This document shows, in pieces, positions 23,991-35,294 of a stretch of DNA of 64,000 bases. Position numbers and translations under genes: made by a program. The first letter of the stretch is position 1, and each line of letters begins with the position of its first letter. The DNA comes from Delphinapterus leucas (taxonomy: Eukaryota > Chordata > Mammalia > Artiodactyla > Monodontidae): assembly GCF_002288925.2 (NCBI RefSeq), contig NW_022098031.1, positions 258,741-322,740 on the forward strand, read 5' to 3'. The notes below the pieces were generated by a model. That model was not told the origin of the DNA and made no database searches. It worked only from the letters and a program-made list of their open reading frames with translations.

Positions 23991-25627
23991 TTTATCACTT
24001 ATGAGCCATTTTAAGACCTAGAGGGATTAAACAACCTTTATCTCATAGCTAGTAAGAAACTGAGATCTTGCATGTTAACCTAAACAATTTCCATCATGGA
24101 GATGTGAACCAAGCAGAAATCACTTTCTAATAATCTGCATTTAGTCAGAGACTTTTCCTTTTCAGGTTATAGTCACTGTTAATGCATATTAAATTCTAAA
24201 CCAAACAGTATGTGAGAGTCCGATCATTGAATGTTGTTTAAATAAATAGAAAATGTTGTTTAAAAAAAACAGAATTGCAATGCTTCCAAAGAAAGGGATA
24301 AGGGATGACGCAGACTGAAGAGTTAACCACAATGCACACAAAAGTGAATTGCCTAATTTTTCAGAGTGGCAGCTGGATTTCATTTTCAGGAAAGGCAGCA
24401 GGATGTCTAATTCATCAGGAGAAAATAACCAAAACATCCATTCTGTTGTTCCAGGATTAGAGAAATTACTAGGAGTTCTAATTGCTTCACCTTATATTGC
24501 AGTTCTCTACTGAAGTCTCTATAATAGAGAATTTAGTCCCCCCAAAGCTAGGTGTCAACAATGTGAATTAACCAACAAACTGTGAGGAAAGTTGGTTCTT
24601 CACATGTTCCTAAAGCACCTACATGTAATTTGTCTTTCAAAGATCTCAGCGATTACAGTCCCAGAAATGTATTTTACAGGGCTATTGCCTACAATAGAAA
24701 GTCCCTAGTACATCACCCTTAAAGATTTCTATTCCATGCTCACACTACTGCATTCGTAAACTACTATTGGGTAGTGTACGCCATTATGAAAGCTAATATG
24801 CATTACTATTTATGCATTGGGGCTTTTGGTAGGCCTGTAGATTCGGAGGGGAGTTTACTTTCATGAAAAATGAACAGACAAGCTTATAATGAGGAAAGAG
24901 AATCCCTCTTGCCTCTTGGAAGCCAAAGGGCATCAGAGATCTTGACTACACCTATGTCAGCTCCACCTAGAAGAGAACAATTAGCTGTAGCAACCCCTCC
25001 TCATTTTACTTAAGAACTTGGCAGTCAACATCTCCCTTCCCCCATCCCAGCTTCAAAAAGAAGTAAGCAAAGCACCTTCACATCAAATTGTGCCTGTATC
25101 CACTTACCACCTCCCAAGACATACAGAATCAAAAATCATCAGATCTATGTAACCTGTTATCTGACTATCACTTTTCAAACTCATATGTCTGTTCTGTCCT
25201 AGAATCTACGGACATAAATTTAAAAAAAAAAAAAAAATGACATTTGTCCTGCCCTTGAGTTTACCTTTGCAGAAAAATGTTAACCAATGAGAAATATCTG
25301 CAAATAGGATTCAGATTGAAACCACATATTGAATGAAGTTTCAGATTAGATGTATGGTCTGCTGTGTCTACTTGCCTCCCCAACTCTGCTCTGCCAACCA
25401 AACTCCTTAGTAAGACGGAATCACACTGCTAAAATAAATACAGACTCAAAGACTTATCTGTTATTCACTTTGATCTGTTGGGCTGCTATAAAACAGGTAC
25501 AGCCACGTGATTCCAAGAGTACAAAAACAAAGAATTCAGATACAATATTGTCAAATGTCAGTGATCTACAATGTACTGAATTTTTGAAAATACCTACAAG
25601 GACCCTTTGACAAAAATCCTCATTAAG
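23991..25627. other. Intronic sequence, nothing recognised
   Basis: About 1.6 kb without clear repeats. A poly(A) run lies at about 25219-25236. Open frames at 24189-24437 and 25350-25610 show no domain. Confidence 0.4.
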
Positions 25628-25640
25628 AAAGGAACATTTT

Positions 25641-25829
25641 GGGGCTTCCCTGGTGGTGCAGTGGTTGAGAGTCTGCCTGCCGATGCAGGGGACACGGGTT
25701 CGTGCCCCGGTCCGGGAGGATCCCACATGCCGCGGAGCGGCTGGGCCCGTAAGACATGGCCGCTGAGCCTGCGCATCCACAGCGGGAGGCCACAACGGTG
25801 AGAGGCCCGCGTACCGCAAAAAAAAAAAA
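25641..25829 (+). mobile_element. CHR-type SINE, short class, with internal deletion
   Basis: Target-site duplication 'aaaggaacatttt' at 25628-25640 and 25830-25842. The usual 'ggagcctgtgctccgcaac' segment after 'gcgcatcc' is missing (about 17 bases), so this copy is shorter than its relatives. Confidence 0.95.
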
Positions 25830-25860
25830 AAAGGAACATTTTATGCATACAAATTTTTTT

Positions 25861-26214
25861 TAATTAATTAATTTATTTGTTTTTATTTTGGGCTGTGTTG
25901 GGTCTTTGTCACTGCACGTGGGCTTTCTCTAGTTGCAGCAAGAGGGGGGCCACTCCGTGCTGCTGTGTGTGGGCTTCTCACTGCTGTGGCCTCTCCCATC
26001 GTGGAGCACAGGCTCCAGGCACGCGGACCCCAGCAGTTGCAGCACACGGGCTCAGTAGCTGTGGCTCGCGGGCTCTCTACAGCACAGGCTCAGTAGTTGT
26101 GGCACACGGGGCCCAGCTGCTCCGTGGCATGTGGTATCCCCCCGGACCAGGGCCCAAACCCACGTCCCCCTCATTGGCAGGCGGACTCCCAACCACTGCA
26201 CCACCAGGGAGGCC
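25861..26214 (-). mobile_element. CHR-type SINE, long class
   Basis: Minus-strand copy retaining the full 3' part ('gggctgtgttgggtctttgt'). The head ends 'accaccagggaggcc'. Near-exact target-site duplication TGC(A/G)TACAA plus a T run flanks it, from 25844 on the left and 26215 on the right. It lies about 20 bases beyond the preceding SINE's duplication, in opposite orientation. Confidence 0.9.
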
Positions 26215-26234
26215 TGCGTACAATTTTTTTTTAA

Positions 26235-26719
26235 TTTAGGCAAGCAACTAGAAATTAAAAAGAGAAAAAAACATCAGAGAGAAAATCTCCAGATCTTAAA
26301 TGTCTATCTGATGGACACTTTGATTTCCACATTCTCTGCACTCCCTTGAGCCCTCACCAACTTCAACTAATCCTCTAGAAACCTGTCCTTTCCTTTCCAT
26401 TGCCACCATTGGCAATGGTCTGACCATTGCCTTAGGTCTGGCCCTCATTGGTTTTTACTTGGAATATCCCAGTGACTTCTTAATTGGGTTCTCTGCACAC
26501 AGTTTTATGCAAAGGATGCTCACGTAAATAATCTCAGTTCCATACTTTATGACATATATATGTACACAGAACTTTTTGAGAACACATTCTTAGGCGAGGC
26601 AATAATTCTGTGTTTTGATCTGAGAAACACTAGGATTTCCTGTTCTTAAATAATTGTGGTATGAAAGTACAAACACAACTATTCTTCCTCTAACATTTAT
26701 AGGGTCTATTTCATTAAGA
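26235..26719. other. Intronic sequence, weak L2-like similarity
   Basis: 26350-26500 ('ttggaatatcccagtgactt', 'cttaattgggttctctgcac') looks like a diverged L2 fragment. It contains the hairpin 'ccattgcc...ggcaatgg' at about 26398-26420. The remainder is unassigned. Confidence 0.35.
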
Positions 26720-26910
26720 CTTGGTCTTAACCCTTTAATATATTAATCTTCTTACTAGTTCTACATTTATATACGAGAAAACTGAAGCACAGAGACATTA
26801 AGCAACTTGCCTATGAACACACAGCCAGTAACTGTAAGGGCCAGAACTCAAACTCAAAATTCCAGCACCAGATACCACGCTGTTGACCATCATGACTCCT
26901 ACCCCTACTG
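26720..26910 (-). repeat. MIR SINE
   Basis: 'gaaaactgaagcacagagac', 'attaagcaacttgcctatga' and 'acacacagccagtaactgta' are MIR in reverse complement. Confidence 0.75.
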
Positions 26911-27159
26911 ATTTGCCGCATGCATACCAAGTGCTTGGGCCACTGTCCAGCACATAACAGAGGATCTGAAAAATCCTCTGAAACACTACTAAAAGAATTG
27001 ACTGGATGGGGAAATATGCTCAGATTCTAAAGATAAAACCACCTAAACAGCTCCAAATAATCGGCAGAAGACAGAGCATGGTGGTGACAGAGAACAGTCT
27101 CTGGTCAAGATGTCTTTCTCCATTTCAGGTTCCTACTTTCAACAAGAAGGCATTTGTCA

Positions 27160-28003
27160 CCATCATCAAAAAATCTACAAACAATAAATGCTGGAGAGGG
27201 TGTGGAGAAAAGGGAGCCCTCTTGCACTGTTGGTGGGAATGTAAATTGATACAGCCACTATGGAGAACAGTATGGAGGTTCCTTAAAAAACTAAAAACAG
27301 AACTACCAGGTGACCCAGCAATCCCACTACTGGGCATATACCCTGAGAAAACCATAATTCAAAAAGAGTCATGTACCACAATGTTCATTGCAGCTCTATT
27401 TACAATAGCTGGACATGGAAGCAACCTAAGTGTCCATGAACAGATGAATGGATAAAGAAGATGTGGCACATATATACAATGGAATATTACTCAGCCATAA
27501 AAAGAAATGAAATTGAGTTATTTGTAGTGAGGTGCATGGACCTAGAGTCTGTCATACAGAATGAAGTAAGTCAGAAAGAGAAAAACAAATACCGTATGCT
27601 AACACATATATATGGAATCTAAAAAAAAAAAACAAAAAAACAAAATGGTTCTGAAGAACCTAGGGGCAGGACAGGAATAAAGACGCAGACCTACTAGAGA
27701 ATGGACTTGAGGACACGGGGAGGGGGAAGGGTAAGCTGGGACGAAGTGAAAGAGTGGCATGGACTTACCTATACCACCAAATGTAAAATAGATAGCTAGT
27801 GGGAAGCAGCCGCATAGCACAGGGAGATCAACTGGGAGCTTTGTGACCACCTAGAGGGGTGGGATAGGGTGGGTGGGAGGGAGACACAAGAGGGAGGCGA
27901 TATGGGGATATATGTATATGTATAGCTGATTCACTTTGTTATAAAGCAGAAACTAACACACCACTGTAAAGCAATTATACTGCAATAAAGATGTTAAAAA
28001 AAA
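27160..28003 (+). mobile_element. 5'-truncated L1 (844 bp) with exact target duplication
   Basis: Begins in ORF2 ('ccatcatcaaaaaatctaca'). It runs through the C-terminal Cys-rich region ([14 protein letters not shown]) to the ORF2 end at 'ggaatctaa', then the full cetartiodactyl 3' UTR and poly(A). Target-site duplication 'aagaaggcatttgtca' at 27144-27159 and 28004-28019. It lies antisense inside ACSS3 intron 1. It lacks endonuclease and reverse transcriptase, so it is immobile. Confidence 0.95.
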
Positions 28004-28019
28004 AAGAAGGCATTTGTCA

Positions 28020-28984
28020 AATGCAAACCTGACCATGTCATTCCCCCATCTCACTGCTGGGAACTTGGAAATGGTAGTAGGAAACCCCACTGCAGTGTTT
28101 TGCAAACTTTTACAGGAAACATCTCTCCCTAATGGCTTGCTGATGAAAGCAACCACACTCTTAAGGCCCATGGCCCAAAGAACAGCCACAACTCTTGAGT
28201 TCTGACTGTGTGACTCACCCTTAATACTCTGGCAAGTTTGAGATTTATTCTACAAATGTATCTCTGTTTGTTACAATATAAAAACAATGTTTATAACTAC
28301 TTATAACTGCAACTCTGGGAGGAAAAAGAAAAACAAAAAACTTCATTCCTACCATGATTTCTAGCACCACCTACCTGTATGCAAATTCTTTCTGGGTACC
28401 CGGTACTGCAGCTTCATATACACGACAGGGCTGTGGACCTAATCCGAGCTACTTGGCATGATACCTAAATCCCTTCCCAAACCAACCCCTGACTCACCAG
28501 CCCCCTTTCCCACCTCTCCAGCCAACACAATTAGTTGCAACCATATCAACAGTCAAATTTCAACCTGTGTTCCACCTCGTGAACTTTAATAATTAGGACC
28601 TTGTGGACTTTGAGAAGACATATCCACCCTTCCAAACCCTACTTAGGTGTAATCTTATTGAAGTCGTTCTTCCTCCGAGTGTGTGGTTACTTAGTAACAC
28701 TCCCCTAGTTTATCCCTCTTCTTGCACTTGTTTCCCCGTGGCTGCTTCCCATACTAGACTGTGCTGTCCCTGGGGGCTGGCTCTTGCTCAACTAAGCAGA
28801 GCCCTGCCATACAGGTAAATTTCTGGTCTATAGGAAGCGGGGCTCACAATAGGTAACCTAATCCTTCAGGACAAGGCAAAAGAGCTGACTACGAAATTGA
28901 AATTAAACACAAGTTAAAAGGTCTGAGCATATCTCCAATCGCATTGTCTTTCCCAAAAGAACTCCAGGTTCCGGTGCAGGGGAC
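28020..28984. other. Intron 1 proximal to exon 1, nothing firmly recognised
   Basis: Possible faint L2 similarity at 28030-28230 and 28620-28780. No other element recognised before the CpG island. Confidence 0.35.
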
Positions 28985-29029
28985 GCCAAGCCTTGGCACC
29001 CAAGAGAGAGGGGGGTGGGCGAAGGCGTC

Positions 29030-29035
29030 ACTTAC
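29030..29035 (-). other. ACSS3: ACSS3 exon 1 splice donor
   Basis: Read on the minus strand the junction is AGTTG|GTAAGTGACG. The GTAAGT is a full consensus U1-binding donor. It falls exactly where the ACSS3 reading frame would otherwise hit an in-frame TAA two bases into the intron, which supports the exon end. Confidence 0.93.
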
Positions 29036-29343
29036 CAACTGGTGGAAGGCGAATGTCTGTTTTCCAGCGTTTTGGTCCAGGGCTTGTACCAGCTGATCTG
29101 CTCCGCGGCTTTGCCCCAGAACCTCTCGGGGTCGGCCACCGAGGCCGCGAAGTGGGTCTTGTACTCGCAGCCGCCCGAGGACAGCGCCCGGCAGCCCCGG
29201 CCCCCGAGAGCGCCCCGTTGGCCGGGGGCCACGTACGCCCTGCGGGCCGGGCCGGCTCCCCGGGCGGGAGAGGACGCGGGCAGGGACCCCCCGAGTCCCC
29301 CGGCGCCGGTGACTTTGCGACACTGCAGCCAAGATGGCTTCAT
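29036..29343 (-). CDS. ACSS3: ACSS3 coding exon 1 (acyl-CoA synthetase short-chain family member 3, mitochondrial), partial
   Basis: The minus strand encodes 102 complete codons plus the first two bases of a Trp codon, opening MKPSWLQCRKVTGAGG and carrying the landmarks EYKTHFAASV, DPERFWGKAAEQISWYKPW and TKTLENRHSPSTS. From memory these match the N-terminus of mammalian ACSS3, with scattered substitutions. ACSS3 is an AMP-forming ligase of the mitochondrial matrix that activates short-chain fatty acids, propionate preferentially. Residues 1 to about 60 are Arg/Gly/Ala-rich and almost without acidic residues, as in a mitochondrial targeting peptide. The DPERFWG segment starts the conserved N-terminal domain of acetyl-CoA synthetases. 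The ATN-binding core, catalytic lysine and the rest lie on later exons outside the window. The ATG at 29343-29341 has G at -3, and no other ATG occurs in about 400 bases upstream. A TTG-initiated in-frame extension to 29466 is unlikely to be used. The exon ends at 29036 with split codon TG|G. Confidence 0.95.
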
Positions 29344-29880
29344 CGCTGCCGGCGGCGCCCCCCTGCAGGCTGCGCTGCCCGCGGTCCCGAGCCCACTCCT
29401 CGGGCGACCCCTGGGGCGCTCGCGACTTCCTGGGGCCCGAGGGGAGCAGGCGGGAGGCGGGGGCAAATTCCGAGGTGTGCCCAGAGCCCGGGAGTTTGGA
29501 AGTCACACTGGAGTCGCCGGGAAAAACCGACCTGGAGCGGCGGGGGAAGCCACAGGCTGCAGCAGGGGCGGGGAGGGGGGCGCACAGCGTCCCCGCGCCG
29601 GGCGAGAGCGGCGCCGCGCGAAACCCGACGCCTCTGCGCGTCTCCAGCGCCGCGACTTCGCCTGGAAAACCGCCCTCAGGCTGCAGAGCGGCCTCCCTTC
29701 TCCGACGCACAGGTACCCCTAAGGTGAGGCCGACGGACCCAATTCATTGTTTTCCAGTAAACAAGCAGTGCGCAGCTTCTCGGGGTTGGTCTCTGGAGAG
29801 CCAGCCGGTGGAGCGGCCGTGCCTCGGCCCGCAGCGGGAATCCGCCAAGCTGGGCTCTGCGGCCCAGCCCCTGAAGCGTC

Positions 29881-31349
29881 GAGTTTTGTTTCTTTCTCTT
29901 TAAAACAAAGCTCCAACCTCGGCTATTTAGAAAACAAGTGGCTCCTGGGTAAGGGCTGCTCCAGGATTTCCCGACAGCTGTGAGAGGAGGAGAAGTGGAG
30001 GGAGGTTGCCCAACCGAGTTGGGAAGTGCTTTGGGGGTGACTGGCGCTGGGGAAGGTTACGCCGTTGGAATGGGGATTCACTTGCCAACTGGACTCCCCG
30101 CAGGATCTAGGCAGAAAGCAGAGTGACTTGTTGCTTTTCCTCCCTAACCATTTGCCTCTTTGGAGTTTCTTTGCCCTTTTTTTTGGATGAGACCCCACGC
30201 TCCCCCCCCCAAAAAAATTTAAGCACAAAGGAAAAGCAAAGTCAAGATGAATCAAAAGAGAAAAAGAGGAAGCTGAGGAAAATTAAAAGAGAAAGGCGGT
30301 ATAGGTTACCGTCTGGGTTTAACATTCTTCAGATTCCTTCTCTGTTTTTTCTACCTGTTAGTGAATTTCAGATGCGGTCGCGTTCGCCTTTGTTACGCCA
30401 AACATATGCTGTTTGGTGTGACGGTGTTTGCAGTTTTAAATGTAAAGATGTGTATTCCCAAATCTGAAGTGGGAAATAATGAATGCCCCGAGCCTAGGAA
30501 GATTGTAAACAGATTTTTTTTTTCTGCAGGAAAAGAATAATGTGAAGATAAAGGTTAAACAGAACAGAGATAAATCTAATGCAAAACAAAGAACATTTCT
30601 TTAAATAATCACCTCAGCTATTCCCTTTCAACTAAGAAGGCGCTAGACTTTTCCCTAACACCTGCAGCCTACTCTCTACCAAAGGCCTCACAGCAAATGA
30701 TTTCCAATAGCAAAAGGCACTTGTCACTATTTGAATGCAGAGAGAGTTAGGAAGCCCGATAACCTCCTGTCCTCCTCCTTTCCTCTGCCCAGCCGTCTAA
30801 TGCTGCTGTCTGGTCTACAAGATCCTCTGACCCCAAATCATCCCCTATTGTATTACAGTGATGTCCATCCATCTTAGTCGTTTGCTCAACAGATATGTGA
30901 GCCCCTGCATTGCGTAAGTTGTGACTTGTTGCGGGCAGGGGGAGGGATATGAAGGAAGCAGGCAGGTCTCTACTGGCTCTTACTGTGTATCCACATTGTG
31001 CTGGCACTTTCAAATATGTTAGCTCCTGTATTTCCCAAGTACTAAGAAACGGGAAGTATAATCCCAGTGTTTACCACCTTGAGGCTGTGTGATGGATATC
31101 CTGGCACACCAGTAATTCAAGGTGCACAGGCTCCTCAGGTTAGTCCTGCCACCCACCCCAGCATACTATACAAAGACCATTTTCTCTCTGTGCCCCGACT
31201 TGAAAAAGGTGGAGAATCTGACTCCAAAGTCCATAATTTTCATACCAGGATGATTATTAAAAAGAAGAAAGATTTTAGACTTCCAATAAAATATGACAAG
31301 GTGAATACCCACATCCATTCCTCTTCTTCTAGAAACCTCACTGAAAAAG
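29881..31349. other. 5' flank of ACSS3, nothing firmly recognised
   Basis: GC content falls off from the island. Short C/A runs lie at about 30202-30218. 30950-31080 may hold a diverged minus-strand MIR. No exon recognised. Confidence 0.4.
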
Positions 31350-31383
31350 AAAGTACGGTGGTGGTGGCGGTGGTGGTGATGGT
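31350..31383 (+). repeat. (GGT)n short tandem repeat
   Basis: 'ggtggtggcggtggtggtga' and neighbouring units; imperfect. Confidence 0.85.
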
Positions 31384-31944
31384 AAACACCCAGAAGAACA
31401 AAGAGAACAGGAGAGGACAAGAAAACAAGTGAGAGAATGGAAAGAAAATTAATTCATGGTATGTGACTGGGGTGGGGGCAGGGGGAGGTGAATGCAGAAA
31501 ATGGATTTCCTCATCACACACCTGAAATGCCTCAGGATTTGGAGGCCCTGGGTTCCCCTGGAGGTTCAGAATGAAGGTTAAGGGCTTAAAAACCAAAGGC
31601 CTAATTAAAAGATTGTGTGAGATGAAATTAAACCCCCACACACACACTGCTGGGTGGAACCATTTTCTCTGGACCCTGCAGTACATTGTCATGTTTTAAG
31701 TAATTTTACGAAACAGACTGTGAATGTAAGTTCCATTTCAAGCCAAGGGAAGAGCATACAGTACAGCACAGGAGGAGTGTAGTGGACAGGCAGAACAGGA
31801 GTGGGCAGTAAGACTAGAAACTTGAGCCAGATGCACAGCTGCAAAATAGCGTCAAATGCAGGCCAGGACCTGAGTTTGAGACCATTCACCTTTGACACTA
31901 AAAACCTGTTGACTATGGCTAAGCATGTGAAAAGCTTAAAATCA
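31384..31944. other. Intergenic, nothing recognised
   Basis: No repeat family or exon recognised. Minus-strand frames at 31240-31692 include the complement of the GGT tract and look spurious. Confidence 0.4.
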
Positions 31945-32140
31945 TTAGCCATTGAGACCCGGTTTGAATCCTAGTACTGCCTGTAATTAGGTGGGAAAAC
32001 TAGGAAAATGAGCTAATTTCCCTACACTGTAATTTCAGTATCTGTGTTTTGAGGCTGATGATCCTTACCTCACAGGATTGTTGCAAGATTTAAATATGTG
32101 TAAATTGCTTAGCACCAAGGCAGTAGCAAACGAAGGTAAT
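31945..32140 (+). repeat. MIR SINE
   Basis: 'gagacccggtttgaatccta', 'ttacctcacaggattgttgc' and 'gtaaattgcttagcaccaag' follow the MIR order. Confidence 0.7.
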
Positions 32141-33863
32141 TTAAAGCCTGTGAACAAACAGCCACTCCAAACAATCAACCCCCAAACCTCCAGCTTCATT
32201 AACACCCTTAAAATTTTACCGTTAGAATTTTTTGCAAGAAATTATTTTGATTGAAACATGCATGTACATTCCATACTGCTTCAAAAAATAAAATAAGATT
32301 TTTGACTAATTTGGAGACAAGGTAGTTGCAATCTTTTCAGTGTTCAAGCCCTCTAAAATTCCAGCTTTTTATAAGTACAATATTTATTTCATTGTATGGC
32401 AATAAATGGTTTATTTAATATGCTATTCAAGATGACATTTTAAAGAAATCTTAAACAAAGATTAATTGATCAGATTATCTGAGAGAAACTTTCTAGTAAA
32501 TGGGAAAAGCATAATAATGAAGGAAAGAGTGAAGAGAATCAAAAAGTGTGAAACACTGCTCAAGAAGGAATGAGCGGAAGGGAGGAAATTGGAATTGAAA
32601 TACTTAATGCCTAAGAAAAAGTTGCTGAAAATTAGAAGAGCAGAGTGGAATTAGAATTAAAAGAGAAAAAAGATACAGGAATCCTACAACTTAATTTTTC
32701 TTAGGATTACAATTTCTGCCTAGGATCAGTCATTCTTAGTACAGACTAACTTTTTTTGCAGAGAGAGTAAAAGGGATTAAAGAGTACACAATTGAAAAGT
32801 AAGTGTAGACTACCCTGGTCATGTATTCTGCTGACCACACAATTCAACTTTTTGCATAAATTTGTTAAGAGTTAAATGTCTAACTTTGGGTAAGTATTAG
32901 AACTACTAAGATTTTCACTTATGACAAAAGCAAAAATGTTATATATTGAATTTCCTGGATATTATGAAAACTTGGCAAGTACATATGGAATCATTTGCAA
33001 AAATTACTTTATCTCTGCAGCAGGTACATGCTGAGCTGAAACTTGAGCCTCCAGAAACACTGCAGATTTATTCTGATTTAGCAGAGAATTTCTGGAAAAT
33101 ATGCTGACTTTCATGGCTTAGTAAATATTTTTAAAACTTCTAAAGTGAAATGACTCATAGTAATGTAATTATAGACTCCTATTTTGAAACTTTCTTCTTT
33201 TTGCCCACATAGTAATTGCAATAAAGGCAAGGAGAAAAAGGCGGATGAAAGAATTGTTTTAAAACAAATAACATTCCAGTGGATGGGAAGAACTCTACAA
33301 CTTCAGTTCATTCTAGCAACCAAATATAAGGTATGGGATTCATCCACCAGCCTTATTTTTATTTCTTAAAAAGATCCTAAAATTTAGTGTTAATTAGTAA
33401 AAGGTAATAAAAATGTAGTTGTTTTTATCTGAGAAAAACTGGAAAAGGAACGACCTAGGCAAATATTTCCAATCATATTTTTCAAGTTCTTAGGGTTTTT
33501 TTTTTCATTATTTTGTTTGTTTTTGTTTTTATCTGTATAGCAATTTCCAGTTGAGGGGGGGAAATCTCATCAATGCAGTTGTGATGGAAAATCCAGTAAA
33601 AATGGGTAATATTTTAATCAGATCACCGAAATCCTTGAGAGGTCATTTAAATTCTTCTCCACAGATTATTCCTAAGAAAGTATTCTGTTTCTGTTTATAT
33701 TCTTAAACCAAAGCCACTGCTTGTTACTCAATTTTTTGTAATAATACTTTAAATATGTAAGAAATGATCTCATTTTCAGGGAACAAATGATGAAAAGGAA
33801 AAATATCCTTTATAATAAAATTGTTCATAAAGTGTAGTTGATTACCTAACATTACTTTGGGTT

Positions 33864-33867
<4 letters not shown>
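32141..33867. other. Intergenic, nothing recognised
   Basis: About 1.7 kb of AT-rich unique-looking DNA. Confidence 0.4.

Positions 33868-33906
<39 letters not shown>
33868..33906 (+). repeat. (TG)n microsatellite
   Basis: About 19 uninterrupted TG units. Confidence 0.97.
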
Positions 33907-33907
<1 letters not shown>

Positions 33908-34859
33908 AGAAGATATAAAATTAAACTAGAAAATGAAAAACAAGTCCAGTTAACCAAAACAAGAGCTGCTCTTATGTAACAAGGAAGTGGGTAATCATTT
34001 GGGGGTTTTAAAGACAACACAAGTCTTTCAAATGAAGCTATTTTAAAATTGAAGAAAATATGGAGGCAAAGAAATTGCTTACTTTAAGTAGATCGTGAAA
34101 AAAGATATCTCATTTACATGCATAAGAAAATTATAAAGTATTTGGACACTTTTTCCAACCATCATTCTGAATGATGAGACTTCAGATGACTCTTGTGATA
34201 CTTTTCTGTTTTACCTGTTAATACAAATCCCTACCTGTTTTTAGAATTGAACACCTGAATATTTAGAGCTCTAGAGTGTGTTCAGAATTCCCAGTGGAGA
34301 TATTTTGTGTATAAAAAGGATTTCAATGGACTTCTCTTTGTTATTTGCTTACACTTGCTTTTTTTTTTGCTTAATCCAGATATTCTTATAACTTGGTATG
34401 AATATAAAGTTTGCCTCTTTATATCTATATACTTATAACTGTATGTGGATATAGAGTTTCTCTATAACACTATATTGCTTCTTCCCACTGAAACTTTTAT
34501 TAGCCTAGTATAAACCAACTTATCAGTTTTGAAAGAGTAAGAAAACTGTTATTGGTATTTTTATTTTTTATCATTTTTTTAGTAACATTGTTTCATACCT
34601 ACGAACTTCAAGTAATGTTGCTGGGAATCTCCTCCTTTCATCTCTGCTGTGACAACCCCAGGAGACAGTACAAAGATTTAGGTTTTTTGATAGACGATTG
34701 CACCTGCAAAACTAACTAAAAATGTATGTGTGTGGGAAATGACTAATTTCTGCTTTCTTCTCCTTTGACATTTCTAAAGTCCATTCCTTCGTCACTCCTT
34801 CAGCAAGCTAATCTAGTACCCTGCTAGCCCAACTCCCTTTCTGCAGGTTCAACTATCTC
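33907..34859. other. Intergenic, nothing recognised
   Basis: AT-rich, with no identifiable element. Confidence 0.4.
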
Positions 34860-35080
34860 CTATCACTCAATTAATTCATAGGTGTTTACTGAGTGCCTCT
34901 CCCTCCCCATGCTCAGCAGGATTCTCGGAACACAAAGAATTGTTTATAAATGACTAAGAGGTACTAATAAATCCATCTCTGTTCCTAAGTAGCTCACAGT
35001 CTAGTCAGGAAGAAAACACGTCAGCAAGTGCCATATGGTTTGTTAGGCCCTTTAGAGGCAGATGAAAAAGCAATAGTGGA
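34860..35080 (+). repeat. Ancient interspersed repeat, family not named
   Basis: 'gtgtttactgagtgcctctc' followed by 'agctcacagtctagtcagga' matches the layout of a common old mammalian repeat. Similar sequence occurs at about 40405-40740. Confidence 0.4.
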
Positions 35081-35149
35081 GGACCCAAAAATGGAATGGA
35101 AGACCCTAGGATTAAAGTAATCATTCTAAAACATAAATCAATTGTATCA

Positions 35150-35290
35150 CCATCTTGCCTAAAATCTGTCAGTGGCTTCCCACCTGCCTATGGTGAGAAG
35201 TCCAAAGCCCAAAGTCTTTAGCATAGACCTGCCGGTTTCACTTGGGATCTATTCTGCTCCCCTAGAGGGCATTTGGAAATGAGTAGTGTA
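35150..35290 (+). repeat. L2 LINE fragment
   Basis: 'aaaatctgtcagtggcttcc', 'agaagtccaaagcccaaagt' and 'gatctattctgctcccctag' follow the L2 3' region. Confidence 0.6.
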
Positions 35291-35294
35291 CTAT

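Larger units (their letters stand above)
1..29035 (-). other. ACSS3: ACSS3 intron 1 (partial, runs off the left edge)
   Basis: Everything below the exon 1 donor is inferred to be intron 1. Known ACSS3 exon 2 residues (after the split Trp: FVEGMLN, then a conserved YNAVDRH stretch) were looked for by eye on the minus strand and not recognised. The acceptor therefore probably lies beyond position 1, although a missed 140-base exon cannot be excluded by eye. The intron holds the repeats listed separately. Confidence 0.75.
28985..29880. promoter_or_regulatory. ACSS3: CpG island, presumed ACSS3 promoter and 5' UTR
   Basis: A sharply bounded GC- and CpG-rich stretch in otherwise AT-rich DNA. It covers ACSS3 exon 1 and about 540 bases upstream of the ATG. 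A GC box (GGGGCGGGG, plus-strand reading) lies at 29565-29573, about 225 bases upstream of the start codon. I see no convincing TATA or CCAAT box at a fixed distance, as expected of a broad CpG-island promoter. The transcription start cannot be placed from sequence alone. Several long open frames on both strands here are a by-product of the low stop-codon frequency of GC-rich DNA. Confidence 0.85.

Noticed and set aside
26398..26420. Hairpin 'ccattgcc...ggcaatgg' as an RNA terminator or microRNA
   Set aside because: The stem is only 8 bp and lies in probable old L2 sequence; too short for a pre-miRNA, and intrinsic terminators do not apply here.
29344..29466. N-terminal extension of the ACSS3 frame upstream of MKPSWLQC
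   Set aside because: It begins at TTG with no ATG, and the downstream ATG matches the known protein start and has a suitable context. The upstream part is read as 5' UTR.
28889..29903. Long open frames on both strands across the CpG island (up to 273 codons)
   Set aside because: GC-rich DNA has few stop codons. These frames overlap ACSS3 exon 1 in other frames, mostly begin at non-ATG codons, and are Arg/Pro/Gly-rich without domains.
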